This document shows positions 50,633 through 61,660 of a DNA stretch of 64,000 bases, in pieces. The DNA comes from Cranoglanis bouderius (lineage: Eukaryota; Chordata; Actinopteri; Siluriformes; Cranoglanididae), in the NCBI GenBank assembly GCA_023630585.1, contig CM042541.1, positions 15,368,501 through 15,432,500 on the forward strand, given 5' to 3'. The position numbers were made by a program, and so were the translations under genes. Below the pieces are notes generated by a model. That model saw nothing but the letters and a program-made list of their open reading frames with translations, was not told where the DNA came from and did not search any database. Numbering within the stretch: position 1 is the stretch's first letter; each line of letters opens with the position of its first letter.

Positions 50633-52148
50633 CAGGTGCATCTCAATAAATTAGAATGTCGTGGAAAAGTTCGTTTATTTCAGTAATTCAACTCAAATTG
50701 TGAAACTCGTGTATTAAATAAATTCAGTGCACACAGACTGAAGTAGTTTAAGTCTTTGGTTCTTTTAATTGTGATGATTTTGGCTCACATTTAACAAAAA
50801 CCCACCAATTCACTATCTCAACAAATTAGAATATGGTGACATGCCAATCAGCTAATCAACTCAAAACACCTGCAAAGGTTTCCTGAGCCTTCAAAATGGT
50901 CTCTCAGTTTGGTTCACTAGGTAAGCCACAAACATTCATTGCCAAAGAAGCTGGCTGTTCACAGAGTGCTGTATCCAAGCATGTTAACAGAAAGTTGAGA
51001 GGACAGAAAAAGTGTGGAAGAAAAAGATGCACAACCAACCGAGAGAACCGCAACCTTATGAGGATTGTCAAGCAAAATCGATTCAAGAATTTGAGTGAAC
51101 TTCACAAGGAATGGACTGAGGCTGGGGTCAAGGCATCAAGAGCCACCACACACAGACGTGTCAAGGAATTTGGCTACAGTTGTCATATTCCTCTTGTTAA
51201 GCCACTCCTGAACCACAGACAACGTCAGAGGCATCTTACCTGGGCTAAGGAGAAGAAGAACTGACTGTTGCCCAGTGGTCCAAAGTCCTCTTTTCAGATG
51301 AGAGCATGTTTTGTATTTCATTTGGAAACCAAGGTCCTAGAGTCTCGAGGAAGGGTGGAGAAGCTCATAGCCCAAGTTGCTTGAAGTCCAGTGTTAAGTT
51401 TCCACAGTCTGTGATGATTTGGGGTGCAATGTCATCTGCTGGTGTTGGTCCATTATGTTTTTTTGAAAACCAAAGTCACTGCACCCGTTTACCAAGAAAT
51501 TTTGGAGCACTTCATGCTTCCTTCTGCTGACCAGCTTTTTGAAGATGCTGATTTCATTTTCCAGCAGGATTTGGCACCTGCCCACACTGCCAAAAGCACC
51601 AAAAGTTGGTTATATGACCATGGTGTTGGTGTGCTTGACAGGCCAGCAAACTCACCACACCTGAACCCCATAGAGAATCTATGGGGTATTGTCAAGAGGA
51701 AAATGAGAAACAAGAGACCAAAAAATGCAGATGAGCTGAAGGCCACTGTCAAAGAAACCTGGGCTTCCATACCACCTCAGCAGTGCCACAAACTGATCAC
51801 CTCCATGCCATGCTGAATTGAGGCAGTAATTAAAGCAAAAGGAGCCCCTACCAAGTATTGAGTACATGTACAGTAAATGAACATACTTTCCAGAAGGCCA
51901 ACAATTCACTAAAAATGTTTTTTTTTTTTTTTATTGGTCTTATGAAGTATTCTAATTTGTTGAGATAGTGAATTGGTGGGTTTTTGTTAAATGTGAGCCA
52001 AAATCATCACAATTAAAAGAACCAAAGACTTAAACTACTTCAGTCTGTGTGAATTGAATTCATTTAATACACGAGTTTCACAATTTGAGTTGAATTACTG
52101 AAATAAATGAACTTTTCCACGACATTCTAATTTATTGAGATGCACCTG
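50633..52148 (+). mobile_element. Tc1/mariner-type element inserted in the LINE
   Basis: Ends caggtgcatctcaataaatt and aatttattgagatgcacctg, flanked by TA. 1516 bp, long inverted repeats. Confidence 0.95.
50896..51861 (+). pseudogene. transposase of the 50633 element, frameshifted
   Basis: MVSQFGSLGKPQTFIAKEAG, AVSKHVNRKL (helix-turn-helix), then breaks near 51262 and 51400. The end reads FQQDLAPAHTAKS (second Asp) and NSPHLNPIENLWGIVKRK, with His in place of the usual Asp in PDLNPIE. Stop TGA at 51861. Confidence 0.9.
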
Positions 52149-52791
52149 TAGTCACACTATCCCAGTCTTAAGCTATCTCAGATCATTATCTTATCTAATT
52201 TAAAATGTGTCTAAGTCATTATCATTATATATGCACTTCGCCATGCTAACTGGTTAAGCATACGATCACAACAGCTACTGCACATAGTTTTATTGACAAT
52301 CTACCAGCTGTTGTTGACCCTGAGTGGTTCACTATATGACCCCACAGAACTTGATCAGCCAACATTCAGCTTCATTCTAGATAACATGGCCTCACTTAAA
52401 AGTAAAATAATTAGAGAGAAAAAAGTAGCACCCTGATCACACACACACCCTTTAGAACAGACCACCCAAAAGAATGTAAATGACATCAAACTAAATTGGT
52501 AGTATTCCAAATTGTATGAAAGGATAGCCTTCTTAGCTATAGACAGGGTTTTAGTGCTGCTAGATTTAGGAATATTTCTCCACCCTAATAGAAGATAGCA
52601 AAAATAATGCTAGATTCTTATTTAACACATGTACCATAGTTAACTTAGAACAAGACCACCATAGAAGTACAAAAACCAACAATATGTAATAGCAATAATT
52701 TTATGAATTTTATTAACAAAATTTTAAATATTAGGCAAAAAATATTTTTGAGGCAATTTGATAACTTAGTATGTAGACAACAATATAACTA

Positions 52792-54175
52792 CAGTTGGGG
52801 AAAAAAGTATTTGATCCCCTGCTGATTTTGTACGTTTGCCCACTGACAAAGAAATGATCAGTCTATAATTTTAATGGTAGGTGTATTTTAACAGTGAGAG
52901 ACAGAATAACACCAACAAAATCCAGAAAAACACATTTCAAAAAAGTTATAAATTGATTTGCATTTTAATGAGGGAAATAAGTATTTGACCCCTTTGACTT
53001 AGTACTTGGTGGCAAAACCCTTGTTGGCAATCACAGAGGTCAGACGTTTCTTATAGTTGGCCACCAGGTTTGCACACATCTCAGGAGGGATTTTGTCCCA
53101 CTCCTCCTTGCAAATCCTCTCCAAGTTATTAAGGTCATTTTCAATGCCCTGGCTGAGGGAAGGAGGTTCTTACCCAAGATTTGACGGTACATGGCCCCGT
53201 CCATCATCCCTTTGATGCAGTGCAGTTGTCCTGTCCCCTTAGCAGAAAAACACCCCCAAAGTATAATGTTCCCACCTCCATGTTTGACGGTGGGGATGGT
53301 GTTATGACTTGGGGTCATTGGCAGCATTCCTCCTCCTCCAAACACGGCGAGTTGAGTTCATGCCAAAGAGATCTGACCACAACACTTTCACCCAGTTCTC
53401 CTCTGAATCATTCAGGCAAACTTCAGACAGGCCTTTACATGTGCTTTCTTGAGCAAGGGGACCTTGCGGGCGCTGGAGGATTTCAGTCCTTCACGGCATA
53501 GTATGTTACCAATTGTTTTCTTGGTGACTATGGTCCCAGTTGCCTTGAGATCATTAACAAGATCCTCCCATGTAGTTCTGGGCTGATTCCTCACCGTTCT
53601 CATGATCATTGAAACTCCACGAGGTGAGATCTTGCATGGAGCCTCAGAACGAGGGAGACTGACAGTTTCTTCCATTTGCGAATAATCACACCAACTGTTG
53701 TCACCTTCTCACCAAGCTGCTTGGCGATGGTCTTGTAGCCCATTCCAGCCTTGTGTAGGTCTACAATCTTGTCCCTGACATCCTTGGACAGCTTTTTGGT
53801 CTTGGCCATGGTGGAGAGTTTGGAATCTGATTGATTGATTGCTTCTGTGGAGAGGTGTCTTTTTACAGGTAACAAACTGAGATTAGGAGCACTCCCTTTA
53901 AGAGAGTGCTCCTAATCTCAGCTCATTACCTGTGTAAAAGACACCTGGGAGCCAGAAATCTTGCTGATTGATAGGGGATCAAATATTTATTTCCCTCATT
54001 AAAATGCAAATCAATTTATAACTTTTTTGAAATGTGTTTTTCTGGATTTTTTTGTTGTTATTCTGTCTCTCACTGTTAAAATACACCTACCATTAAATTT
54101 ATAGACTGATCATTTCTTTGTCGGTGGGCAAACATACAAAATCAGCAGGGGATCAAATACTTTTTTCCCTAACTG
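52792..54175 (-). mobile_element. Tc1-like element inserted in the LINE, internally deleted
   Basis: Ends cagttggggaaaaaagtatt and aatacttttttccctaactg, flanked by TA. 1384 bp, about 190 bp short. A perfect 18-bp stem (53878-53895 with 53905-53922) lies upstream of the transposase start. Confidence 0.93.
52999..53809 (-). pseudogene. Tc1-like transposase lacking part of the catalytic core
   Basis: Starts MAKTKKLSKDVRDKIVDLHK, helix-turn-helix GYKTIAKQLG. It shifts frame, gives NTIPTVKHGGGNIILWGCFS and GKNLLPSARALKM, then jumps to text matching the family's last 45 residues (ERICKEEW-like). The segment with the second Asp and the Glu is gone. Confidence 0.88.
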
Positions 54176-54802
54176 TATGTCAGTTCAGCTATTAGAATCC
54201 TTTACTCCCCTCCAACAGAATAAACTAATTTCCTCTTCAAAATCAACTTGTGTACTAGAGCCCTTACCTACACATTTCCTCAAACAGATGCTACCAGAAT
54301 GAACCAGCCCTCTATTAAAATAATACATTCCTCCCTAGCACTGGCTATGTACCTAAATCCTTTAAACCTGCAGTTATCAAGCCCCTGATTAAAGAACGTG
54401 AGCTCGACCCTTGTCAGCTGTCTAACTATAGGTCAATATCAAACCTCCCCTTTGTCTCCAAGATCCTACAAAATGTTGTAGCACATCAATTAGGCTCATA
54501 CTTGCAGAGGAATAATATTTTTGAAATCAGGATATAGGCCTCATCGTAGCACAGAGACAACAAATTGGGCAATGACCTACTACTGGCCTCTGATCAGGGT
54601 TGTGTCTCTTGCTTGTGTTACTTGACCTTACTACAGCTTTTGATACCTGATAGCTGATAATAGTCTTCTAGATAGACTAGAAAATGTTGTTGGAGTCAAA
54701 GGAACAGCTCTGTCCTTGCTCTGGTCTTATTTGACTGACTGCTAAAAGTTTGTAGGTGTAAATTGTGACTTTGCATTCTAAGGTAAAGTTTGGTGTCCCA
54801 AA

Positions 54803-56205
54803 AGGTTGGCACCTATTGCCCCTTTGAATTCATATGAGAAAGTCATATTTTAAGTATATTCCCATTGATATTTTACATTTGTTTTAGTACGCATGGGTGA
54901 CTAGGAACAGGAAATTGTTCAAGCATGACTTCCTGTTTCACAGGGGTACTGTATAAATGAGGTAACACATAGGCCAAATTCCCTTAGACATTCATAACAA
55001 TGGGTAAGACCAAAGAATATAGCTGTCATGTGCGGCAAAAGGTTGTTGAGCTTCACAAAATGGGAAGTGGCTATAAGAAAATAGCACAAACATTGAAAAT
55101 GCCCATTTCCACCAACAGGACAATAATTAAAAAGTTATGTTATGAATCAACCTGGAATTGGACGTGTGTCTATATTGTCTCAACGCACTGTGAAGAGGAT
55201 GGTTTGAGTGGCCAAAAAATCTCCAAGGATCACAGCTGGAGAATTGCAGAAGTTAGTTGCGTCTTGGGGTCAGAAAGTCTCCAAAACTACAATCCGAAGT
55301 CACCTACATCACCACAAGCTGTTTGGAAGGGTTTCAAGAAAAAAGCCTCTACTCTCATCCAAAAACAAACTCAAGCGTCTTCAGTTTGCCAGACACTACT
55401 GGAACTTCAAATGGGATCGGGTTCTATGGTCAGATGAAACCAAAATAAATATTTTTGGCAATAAACACCAGAGGTGGTTTTGGCACACAGAGACGTAGCC
55501 ATATGGAAAAGTACCTCATGCCCATGGTTAAATATGGTGGTGGCTCTTTAATGTTTTGAGGCTGTTTTTCTGCCAGAGGACCTGGACATTTTGTTAGGAT
55601 ACATGGCATCATGGACTATCAAATATCAACAGATATTAAATGAAAACCTGACTGCCTCTGCCAGAAAGCTTAAAATGGGCCATGGTTGGATCTTCCAACA
55701 GGACAATGATCCAAAACATACATCAAAATCAACACAAAAATTGTTTACTGTCCACAAAATCAAGGTCCTGCCATGGCAATCCGAGTCCCCTGACTTGAAA
55801 CCCATATAAAACCTGTGGGGTGAACTAAAGAGAAGAGTCCACCAGCGTGGACCAGTATAGAAATTAGAAGGATCTGGAGAGATTCTGTATGGAGGAATGG
55901 TCTCCGGTCCCTTGCCATGTATTCTCCAACCTCATCAGGCATTATAGGAGAAGATTTCCTTATCTTGTCAAATGGAGGTAGCACAAAGTATTGCCTAAAA
56001 AAGTGACAATAATTGTTGCACACCTATATATATATATTTTTAGATAAACCTGTGTTGTGTTTGCAATTGTTTGATATTCATGAGAGCAAAGTATTTGTGT
56101 GAATTTTTTTTAACAAAAGATCAAAAGGTTAAACAATAAAGACAATTTTTCACAGCCTTCCTTGCTCATATTTACCAAGGGTTCCAATATTAGTGGAGGG
56201 CACAG
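54803..56205 (+). mobile_element. Tc1-like element inserted in the LINE, left end degraded
   Basis: Right end ccaatattagtggagggcac matches the fish family with gtgccctccactaatattgg ends. The left end is reduced to ggttggcacctattgcccc. The family-typical leader caggaaattgttcaagcatg follows. Confidence 0.85.
55000..55860 (+). pseudogene. Tc1-like transposase, frameshifted
   Basis: MGKTKEYSCHVRQKVVELHK, GYKKIAQTLKMPIST, a break near 55135, then KTTIRSHLHHHKLFGRVSRK, WDRVLWSDETKINIF (first Asp), QQDNDPKHTSKS (second Asp) and PWQSESPDLKPI followed by a stop where NLWG is expected. Confidence 0.9.
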
Positions 56206-56360
56206 TATACGGTATGCTACCTCTGTGTACAATTATTTCTAAACATGGTATTAACTTCCACTGCTATGCTGATGACACACGGCTTTGTGTTTAAGCAAAG
56301 CCAGATGACTGACACCAGTTTAATAAAGTTGAGGAATTTGTAAAGGACATTAGACAATGG

Positions 56361-57098
56361 ATGCTGAGTAACTTCCTTCTACTCAATTATGACAAGACAG
56401 AAGTACTTCTACTAGAATCACAGGCAGCTAGAAGTAACTTTTCTGATTACACTGTAACTCTGGATGGCTGTTCAGTTGCATCATGTGCAGCAGTAAAAGA
56501 CCTTGGTGTGATTATTGACACCAGTCTCTCATTTGAAGCTATGTAGATAATATTACCAGGATAGCCCTTTTTCATCTCAGAAATATTGCTAATAAGAAAT
56601 ACAATGTAATGTCACTACATGGTGCAGAAAAACTCGTTTTTGTTTTTGACTAGACTAATGTAATGTCTTATTGTCTGGATGTTCTAGTAGGTGCATAAAC
56701 AAGCATAAACTCGAGTTAGATTGGAATGCAACAGCTAGAATCCTTAATAAAACAAGAAGGTTTGATCACATCACCCCTATTTTATGCACACTGCATTGGT
56801 TCCCAGAAAAATACTGCATTGATTATAAAATACTACTAATGATCTATAAAAGCACTGAATGGTCTTGCACCACAGTACCTGATGGACCTTTAGGTCTTTT
56901 ATGATCTGCCATGCCTGCTGTGATGAAAAGGTGCAGGCTCTTTCTAGAATAATGATGACTACAGCAGGGGGCAGAGCTTTTTCTTACAAAACCCCACAGT
57001 TATGGAACAGGCTTCCAATTAGTGTTCAGGACTCAGACACAGACTCAGTCTTCAAATCTAGGCTGAAAACCTGTTTGCTTGGTCAAGCCTTTTGTTAA
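56361..57098 (+). pseudogene. L2-like LINE, RT C-terminal half and C-terminal domain
   Basis: WMLSNFLLLNYDKTEVLLLE, VKDLGVIIDTSLSFEA, ATARILNKTRRFDHITPI, LHWFPEKYCIDYKILLMIYK and LWNRLPISVQDSDT across three frames. Related in layout to the LINE at 23925-26625 but clearly a different subfamily. Confidence 0.85.
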
Positions 57099-57466
57099 TA
57101 GCTTTTCTCTTAGGTAAAGGAGCAGATCTGGAGGGTTTAAAGAGAGTTTTGGTAACTGGGATGTTTGGATGATGAAGAGCTTTTTTTTTTTCAAAAAGAA
57201 CTCAAATTATTACTCCAATGCTACAGACAAGACAAACAAACAATCTTTATTTCAGCTTCATTAATGATGATAATAAATCTAATCTAAAGAGCAAGTACTA
57301 GTTAGTTATCTGATACTAGTGAGGACTGAAGAGCATTGTTATAGTATATCGCATGAGATGCCGTTTGTGTCGATTTAACGCTTTTAAAATCGACACAAAC
57401 AGCACTCTGGGCAGAGATTGTTTCTGTTAAAAAAAAACATGGTGGCTGAAAATCTAAAATGCAACT

Positions 57467-57497
<31 letters not shown>

Positions 57498-59407
57498 TTT
57501 TACAGTGATTAATGAACTGGACCAATGCTTTTCACACTGTGCTGCTGAAAGATGTAGCAGTATGAAATCATTTCAACTCTGAAAGATGTACAACATGCTG
57601 GCATTTCTATTTTGCAAACTGTATTCCAGATTGCCCTCGCAATTACCATCAGCAGCTCTTGCCTTGAACAATCATTCAGCTTATTAAGATTTAATTCACA
57701 ATGGAACAGGAAAGATAATCATTGTGACTGAAAAAAGATATACACTACAGATATGATCACAGTCAACTGATTGACCGCTTTGTAAGGCTCCTGCCACAAT
57801 CATAGCTCTCAAGTTGCAGACCATAATTGGGGTACTCTGTGAGAGCCTGAACCATGCTAGCAACCATGGACCCACCATCTCCTATCACCAAATCATATTA
57901 ATAACATTTTCTATAACATCAGTTCCATTTGTTTCATGGACATTCCACAACATAATATGTAGCGATAACAAGTATATCGTGTTGGTCTCTAATTAATTTT
58001 CAATAATAATAATCGATTTTAATAATCAATCACCCCATCACTCATTATTTTACACAGCACACCATATAACTTCTATTGGGAGACCATGTTATATATATAT
58101 AATGAATCTCCTTCCCCTTCCTGTATTAGACAATGTAAATTTGGAATTGCAGCAGGTGACCCTCATCTTCTTAGTGCACCTCATATATACATGTGCTACT
58201 AGTAGTTTCAAAACATTTCTTGTTTCCACCACAGAGGATACATTAATGACAACCCTGAGGTCATTAACGTCCTCGTGTCCAGTCCTCATTAAACATGGCT
58301 GTGGGATGCGTGTCCTGCTGCGGTGAGGCGAATATTTTTCTGAAGTTTACAAGTGTGAGCCATGCATTTAAAGATATTTTCTGTGTTCGAGCGTTTCAGA
58401 GGAATGATCCAGAAAAGTATTTTGTTATTGTAGCTTTTGTTCTTTTATCAAAGTTTAAATCCATTTTGTTATTTTTGTTTTACATTGTGATGTGTGACCA
58501 GTGCATGGAGAAATTATTTCTAACTGGAATAACATTATGTATACTGTTTACTGATAAATATTTAGTATTAGGAATACATTTCTTACCTAACGGAATGAGT
58601 CTTTTTTCTTTCCAGTTCCTGTCACCGTAATTCTTAGCCTAACTATTCATCATTTGTTTTCAGTGCTTTTTAAATGTTCTAATGGCTCCTAATGTGGATA
58701 ATGATTTGTGTGTTTGACTCTCAGCTCTGTGTATATGTATGAGGCAAGTTCATTGTGCGAAGCAGTTATAATGAATTTTATAAAATTAAACAAATCTTCA
58801 TAAAGATGTTCAGACACAAATTAACATTCATGCATGGATATTTACAGTTTTAGTCAATATACTTTACACCTATATATGTAGTGCATTGCTGATTTAGGCT
58901 AAATAGACTTTATAAAAGGCAATAAAAGGCAATGATATTTTGTTAATTAAAAGGTAGAGTAAAATTTCATTAAAAATTGCAGTCATAGTTTGGCAAAGAA
59001 GAACAATTAGTGACGAGAATATCACAAACATTGTTAGTTTAAAAAAAATGGCAGTGAGCCATTTGGGACACATTCCCATTACTATGGGCAACTGTCAAAT
59101 CCGATTTTAAATGTCAATTATGTTTCCCATCCCCTCAGGCTGAAAAAAAAAAAGACAACCTGGCAGTGCTGAGTTCTAATGTTGTTTGTAAAGATGCACA
59201 AAAAATTCAAAGAAAATGAGATGCCACAAAAACAAAAGTGGTTTGGGAAACATGGTCAATACCCACAGCTTGTCCATTTATTATTTTTTTTTGTTTGTTT
59301 GTTTTTCTGGGGTTTTTTTTTAGATAGGGCTGGACATTTTCTCTCAGGTAAAAACCCTTGGCTTCAAAATTATTAACATTCACATGACTGAGTTTGTGCT
59401 TTATTTA
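57099..59407. other. no gene recognised; simple repeats and a hairpin
   Basis: (TTTA)9 at 57466-57502. Perfect 14-bp inverted repeat gtttgtgtcgattt / aaatcgacacaaac at 57363-57376 and 57387-57400. At 58295 an ATG followed by AVGCVSCC ends at a GTGAGG donor-like site; no supporting exon. Confidence 0.45.
57466..57502. repeat. (TTTA)n microsatellite
   Basis: About nine tetranucleotide units without interruption. Confidence 0.95.
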
Positions 59408-59495
59408 GTGGCAGTGGCAGCTTGGCAGTGTTGGGGTTTGATCTCATGACCTTCCAATCAGTAGCCCAACAGCTCAACCACTGAGCTACCACTGC
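59408..59495 (-). repeat. tRNA-derived SINE head
   Basis: The minus strand starts GCAGTGGTAGCTCAGTGG. A box TAGCTCAGTGG fits the consensus fully, and B box GATCAAACC fits GWTCRANNC. The acceptor-stem halves do not pair, so it is not a tRNA gene. Belongs to a common fish SINE with ccaagctgccactg after the B box. Confidence 0.75.
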
Positions 59496-60739
59496 ATTTT
59501 AAATACACATACTTTCAAAGTTCAACAGTCTACAAGGTAGTAGGAATGAGTCAGCTCTAATTTTCAGACTTGTTTGTAAATGTATTCAAAATTCTTAGAA
59601 GCCTCTTTTCTGATGATTTGGTGTTGCTTTCATTAATTAGACCTAAATAAAATTTTTGTTTCTTCATCTATCCAGCTGTTATCACTGGACAAAACATTGC
59701 AAAATTTGTTCAGTTTAGAGAAAGATTAGCAATAAGCTGTTTGGGAGCGAAAAGAGTTGATTCTTCTGATGACCCAAGCCAAATGGGCCAGAATTCCCAT
59801 CATTAGTACTCACAGTACATGAGGTCTTGTGGCAGTGAGGGAGTGGTCAAGCGTCAGCTGTGGCTGGAGAGGAGGCGAGTTGAACCGGCAAGTAATGCCA
59901 GTCTATTCATGTGTTTTTTTGTGCTTTCAGAAACTGCAATAACCAGAGAGAGGGAGTGGCATACAGTAGCTGGCGAAGTGTGCAACACACACAAATGCAC
60001 CCCCACACACGGTGCGTGAACTTGAACTTCGAACTTAAACAGGGTGGAAGCTGCGAGCTTGTGACAGCCCAGTGCCACTGGCCACTGGTTTTCTCCCCGC
60101 TTCTTCTTCTTCTCTGATGTCTCCCCAGATCCCTCTCTCTCCAGGTAGACCCTTTCATGCCAGGACCAGGACCAAGCCCAGGCAGGTTTCCAGGCATGGC
60201 AGGGAAGCCGGACATTTCCAGGATCAGTGTTCCCTCATGGACCCAGGAACACTGATCCTGATCCCTGATCGCCATGGACCTTCCCCAAATGAGCAGGAAT
60301 GTACTGTGTGTTAGTGAGTATGAGGGACTACACATCAGGCTTTGGTGGCCTCTGGTGTAACCAGACCACCAGCCAATCAAAGCCTGATTGAATGCAGGAC
60401 ATTGGGAAATGCACAACTGGTGAAGGTGAGGTGTGTGCACAGGGATGTTCACGAGTATCCATTGGCGCCAGTCATTATTAAATAAAGGAGGCAAAAGCAT
60501 AGAGGAGAGGTGGCGGTTAGTACTCGCCAGACCCATCCACTAATTCTTGAGATAAATTGGCCAGGGTTTCAGGCAGTAGTCAGGCAGGGTCTCAGGCAGT
60601 GTTTGTGGATGGGTCCTGTCGGATCCAAGCATGGTGTGGAATGTGCGTCTCATTAGCTGGGGAGGTGGTACTGGGGCTGTTGACATCAGCTCTGTGTCAG
60701 GGGGACATGGAGGGTGAGGAGGGCTTCACCCCTCCACCC
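59496..60739. other. GC-richer block, no host gene recognised
   Basis: Possibly the left part of the gypsy relic (AATAAA-containing text near 60480). Contains a perfect 14-bp hairpin aggatcagtgttcc / ggaacactgatcct (60220-60233, 60246-60259). The 209-codon minus-strand frame at 59907-60536 has no recognisable domain. Confidence 0.4.
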
Positions 60740-61450
60740 TTTGCAGGGATTCCCCTCAGGGATTTCCCCTTGGAGAAGTCATGTGATGAGACCCTGAGGC
60801 ATGCCGAACAAGTGAGAGTAATTGATGGTCAGCAAATTCAGCCTAATGTTGTGCTATCCCACCCGTACTTTTCAGTTATTAAGGACAGGTTATCAACCAT
60901 CAAACCAAGGAAGAGACGACCCAGTTGTTGGCACTGAAGAGCTCCTATGCCATGCGGCTCATCATCCATTAATCAAGGTCCCCTTCAAAAGAATTGGCAT
61001 GGACCTCATTGTGCCAATGAGAGCCGACTGCATTAGGGCATCACTGTGTGTTAGTTTTAGTTGACTATGCATTGCGATACCTGGAAGCTGTGGCTCTTTG
61101 TGCATCTCAGCACTCAGCATTGTGGAGGTACTCTCCCGAGTCAGGATCCTGAAAGAGAACCTGACTGACCAGGGCACTACATTAATTTCACACACCCTTC
61201 GCAAACTGTACGAATTACTATGGATTCAAATTATTCACACCAGTGTTTACCACCCACAAATTGATCAGCTGGTCAAACAGTTTAATCAACCACTTAAAAA
61301 TATTATTCATAAGTTCATTCACGAATATGCTCAGAATTGGGATAAGTGGCTTGAACTACTGTTGTTTGCAGTTTGAGAGATCCCACAAGCCTCTCCCCAT
61401 TCAAATTACTGTATGGCTGCAAGCCTCGTGGCCACTTAGACTAAAAGGTG
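60740..61450 (+). pseudogene. Ty3/gypsy pol fossil: spacer and integrase
   Basis: HPYFSVIKDRL is the spacer after RNase H. The zinc-binding H2C2 part is mostly deleted (only a CHAAHHPLIKVPFKRIGMD block remains). The catalytic core follows: TDQGTTLISHTLRKLYELL, TSVYHPQIDQLVKQFNQPLK and NWDKWLELLLFAV. The usual catalytic Glu in LVERFN is Lys. Several frameshifts. Confidence 0.85.
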
Positions 61451-61660
61451 TCACCTAATTCAACCGGTCCCCTGTGGAGCCCATCTCAGAGAGCACAGGT
61501 TGCAAAGGGAATTCTCCAACGTGTTTTCCCAGGACTGAGTCGGCGGTGGGAAAGTGTGCTGAAATGTGAGGTGAAAATAAACGCGCCCACGGAGCTCTGC
61601 TGAAATTCTCCCTGCTTCCCGAGTCTTCCTCTACACTCATACACACCGGGTTCTACATGT
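61451..61660 (+). other. possible 3' end / LTR remnant of the gypsy element
   Basis: Directly follows the integrase and contains gaaaataaacgcgcccacgg with an AATAAA, as in LTR polyadenylation regions. No matching left LTR was identified. Confidence 0.35.

Larger units (their letters stand above)
50500..57098 (+). mobile_element. degraded L2-like LINE split by three Tc1-like elements
   Basis: LINE pieces lie at about 50500-50632 (endonuclease end, RHTLDLILTF), 52149-52791 (AISDHYL, then linker FIDNLPAVVDPEWF, KDSLLSYRQ, NDFMNFINKILNIR-like text), 54176-54802 (ELDPCQLSNYRSISNLPFVS, VVAHQLGSYLQ, LVLLDLTTAFDT) and 56206-57098 (FHCYADDTRLC, WMLSNFLLLNYDKTEVLL, then the C-terminal block ending KTCLLGQAFC). 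The order and orientation are those of one LINE. Many stops and frameshifts. Confidence 0.85.

Noticed and set aside
59408..59495. tRNA gene
   Set aside because: A and B boxes are good but the acceptor and anticodon stems do not form; better explained as a SINE head.
59907..60536. 209-codon minus-strand frame
   Set aside because: No recognisable domain, Trp/Pro/Gly-rich translation, no splice or promoter context; likely chance in a GC-richer block next to a gypsy relic.
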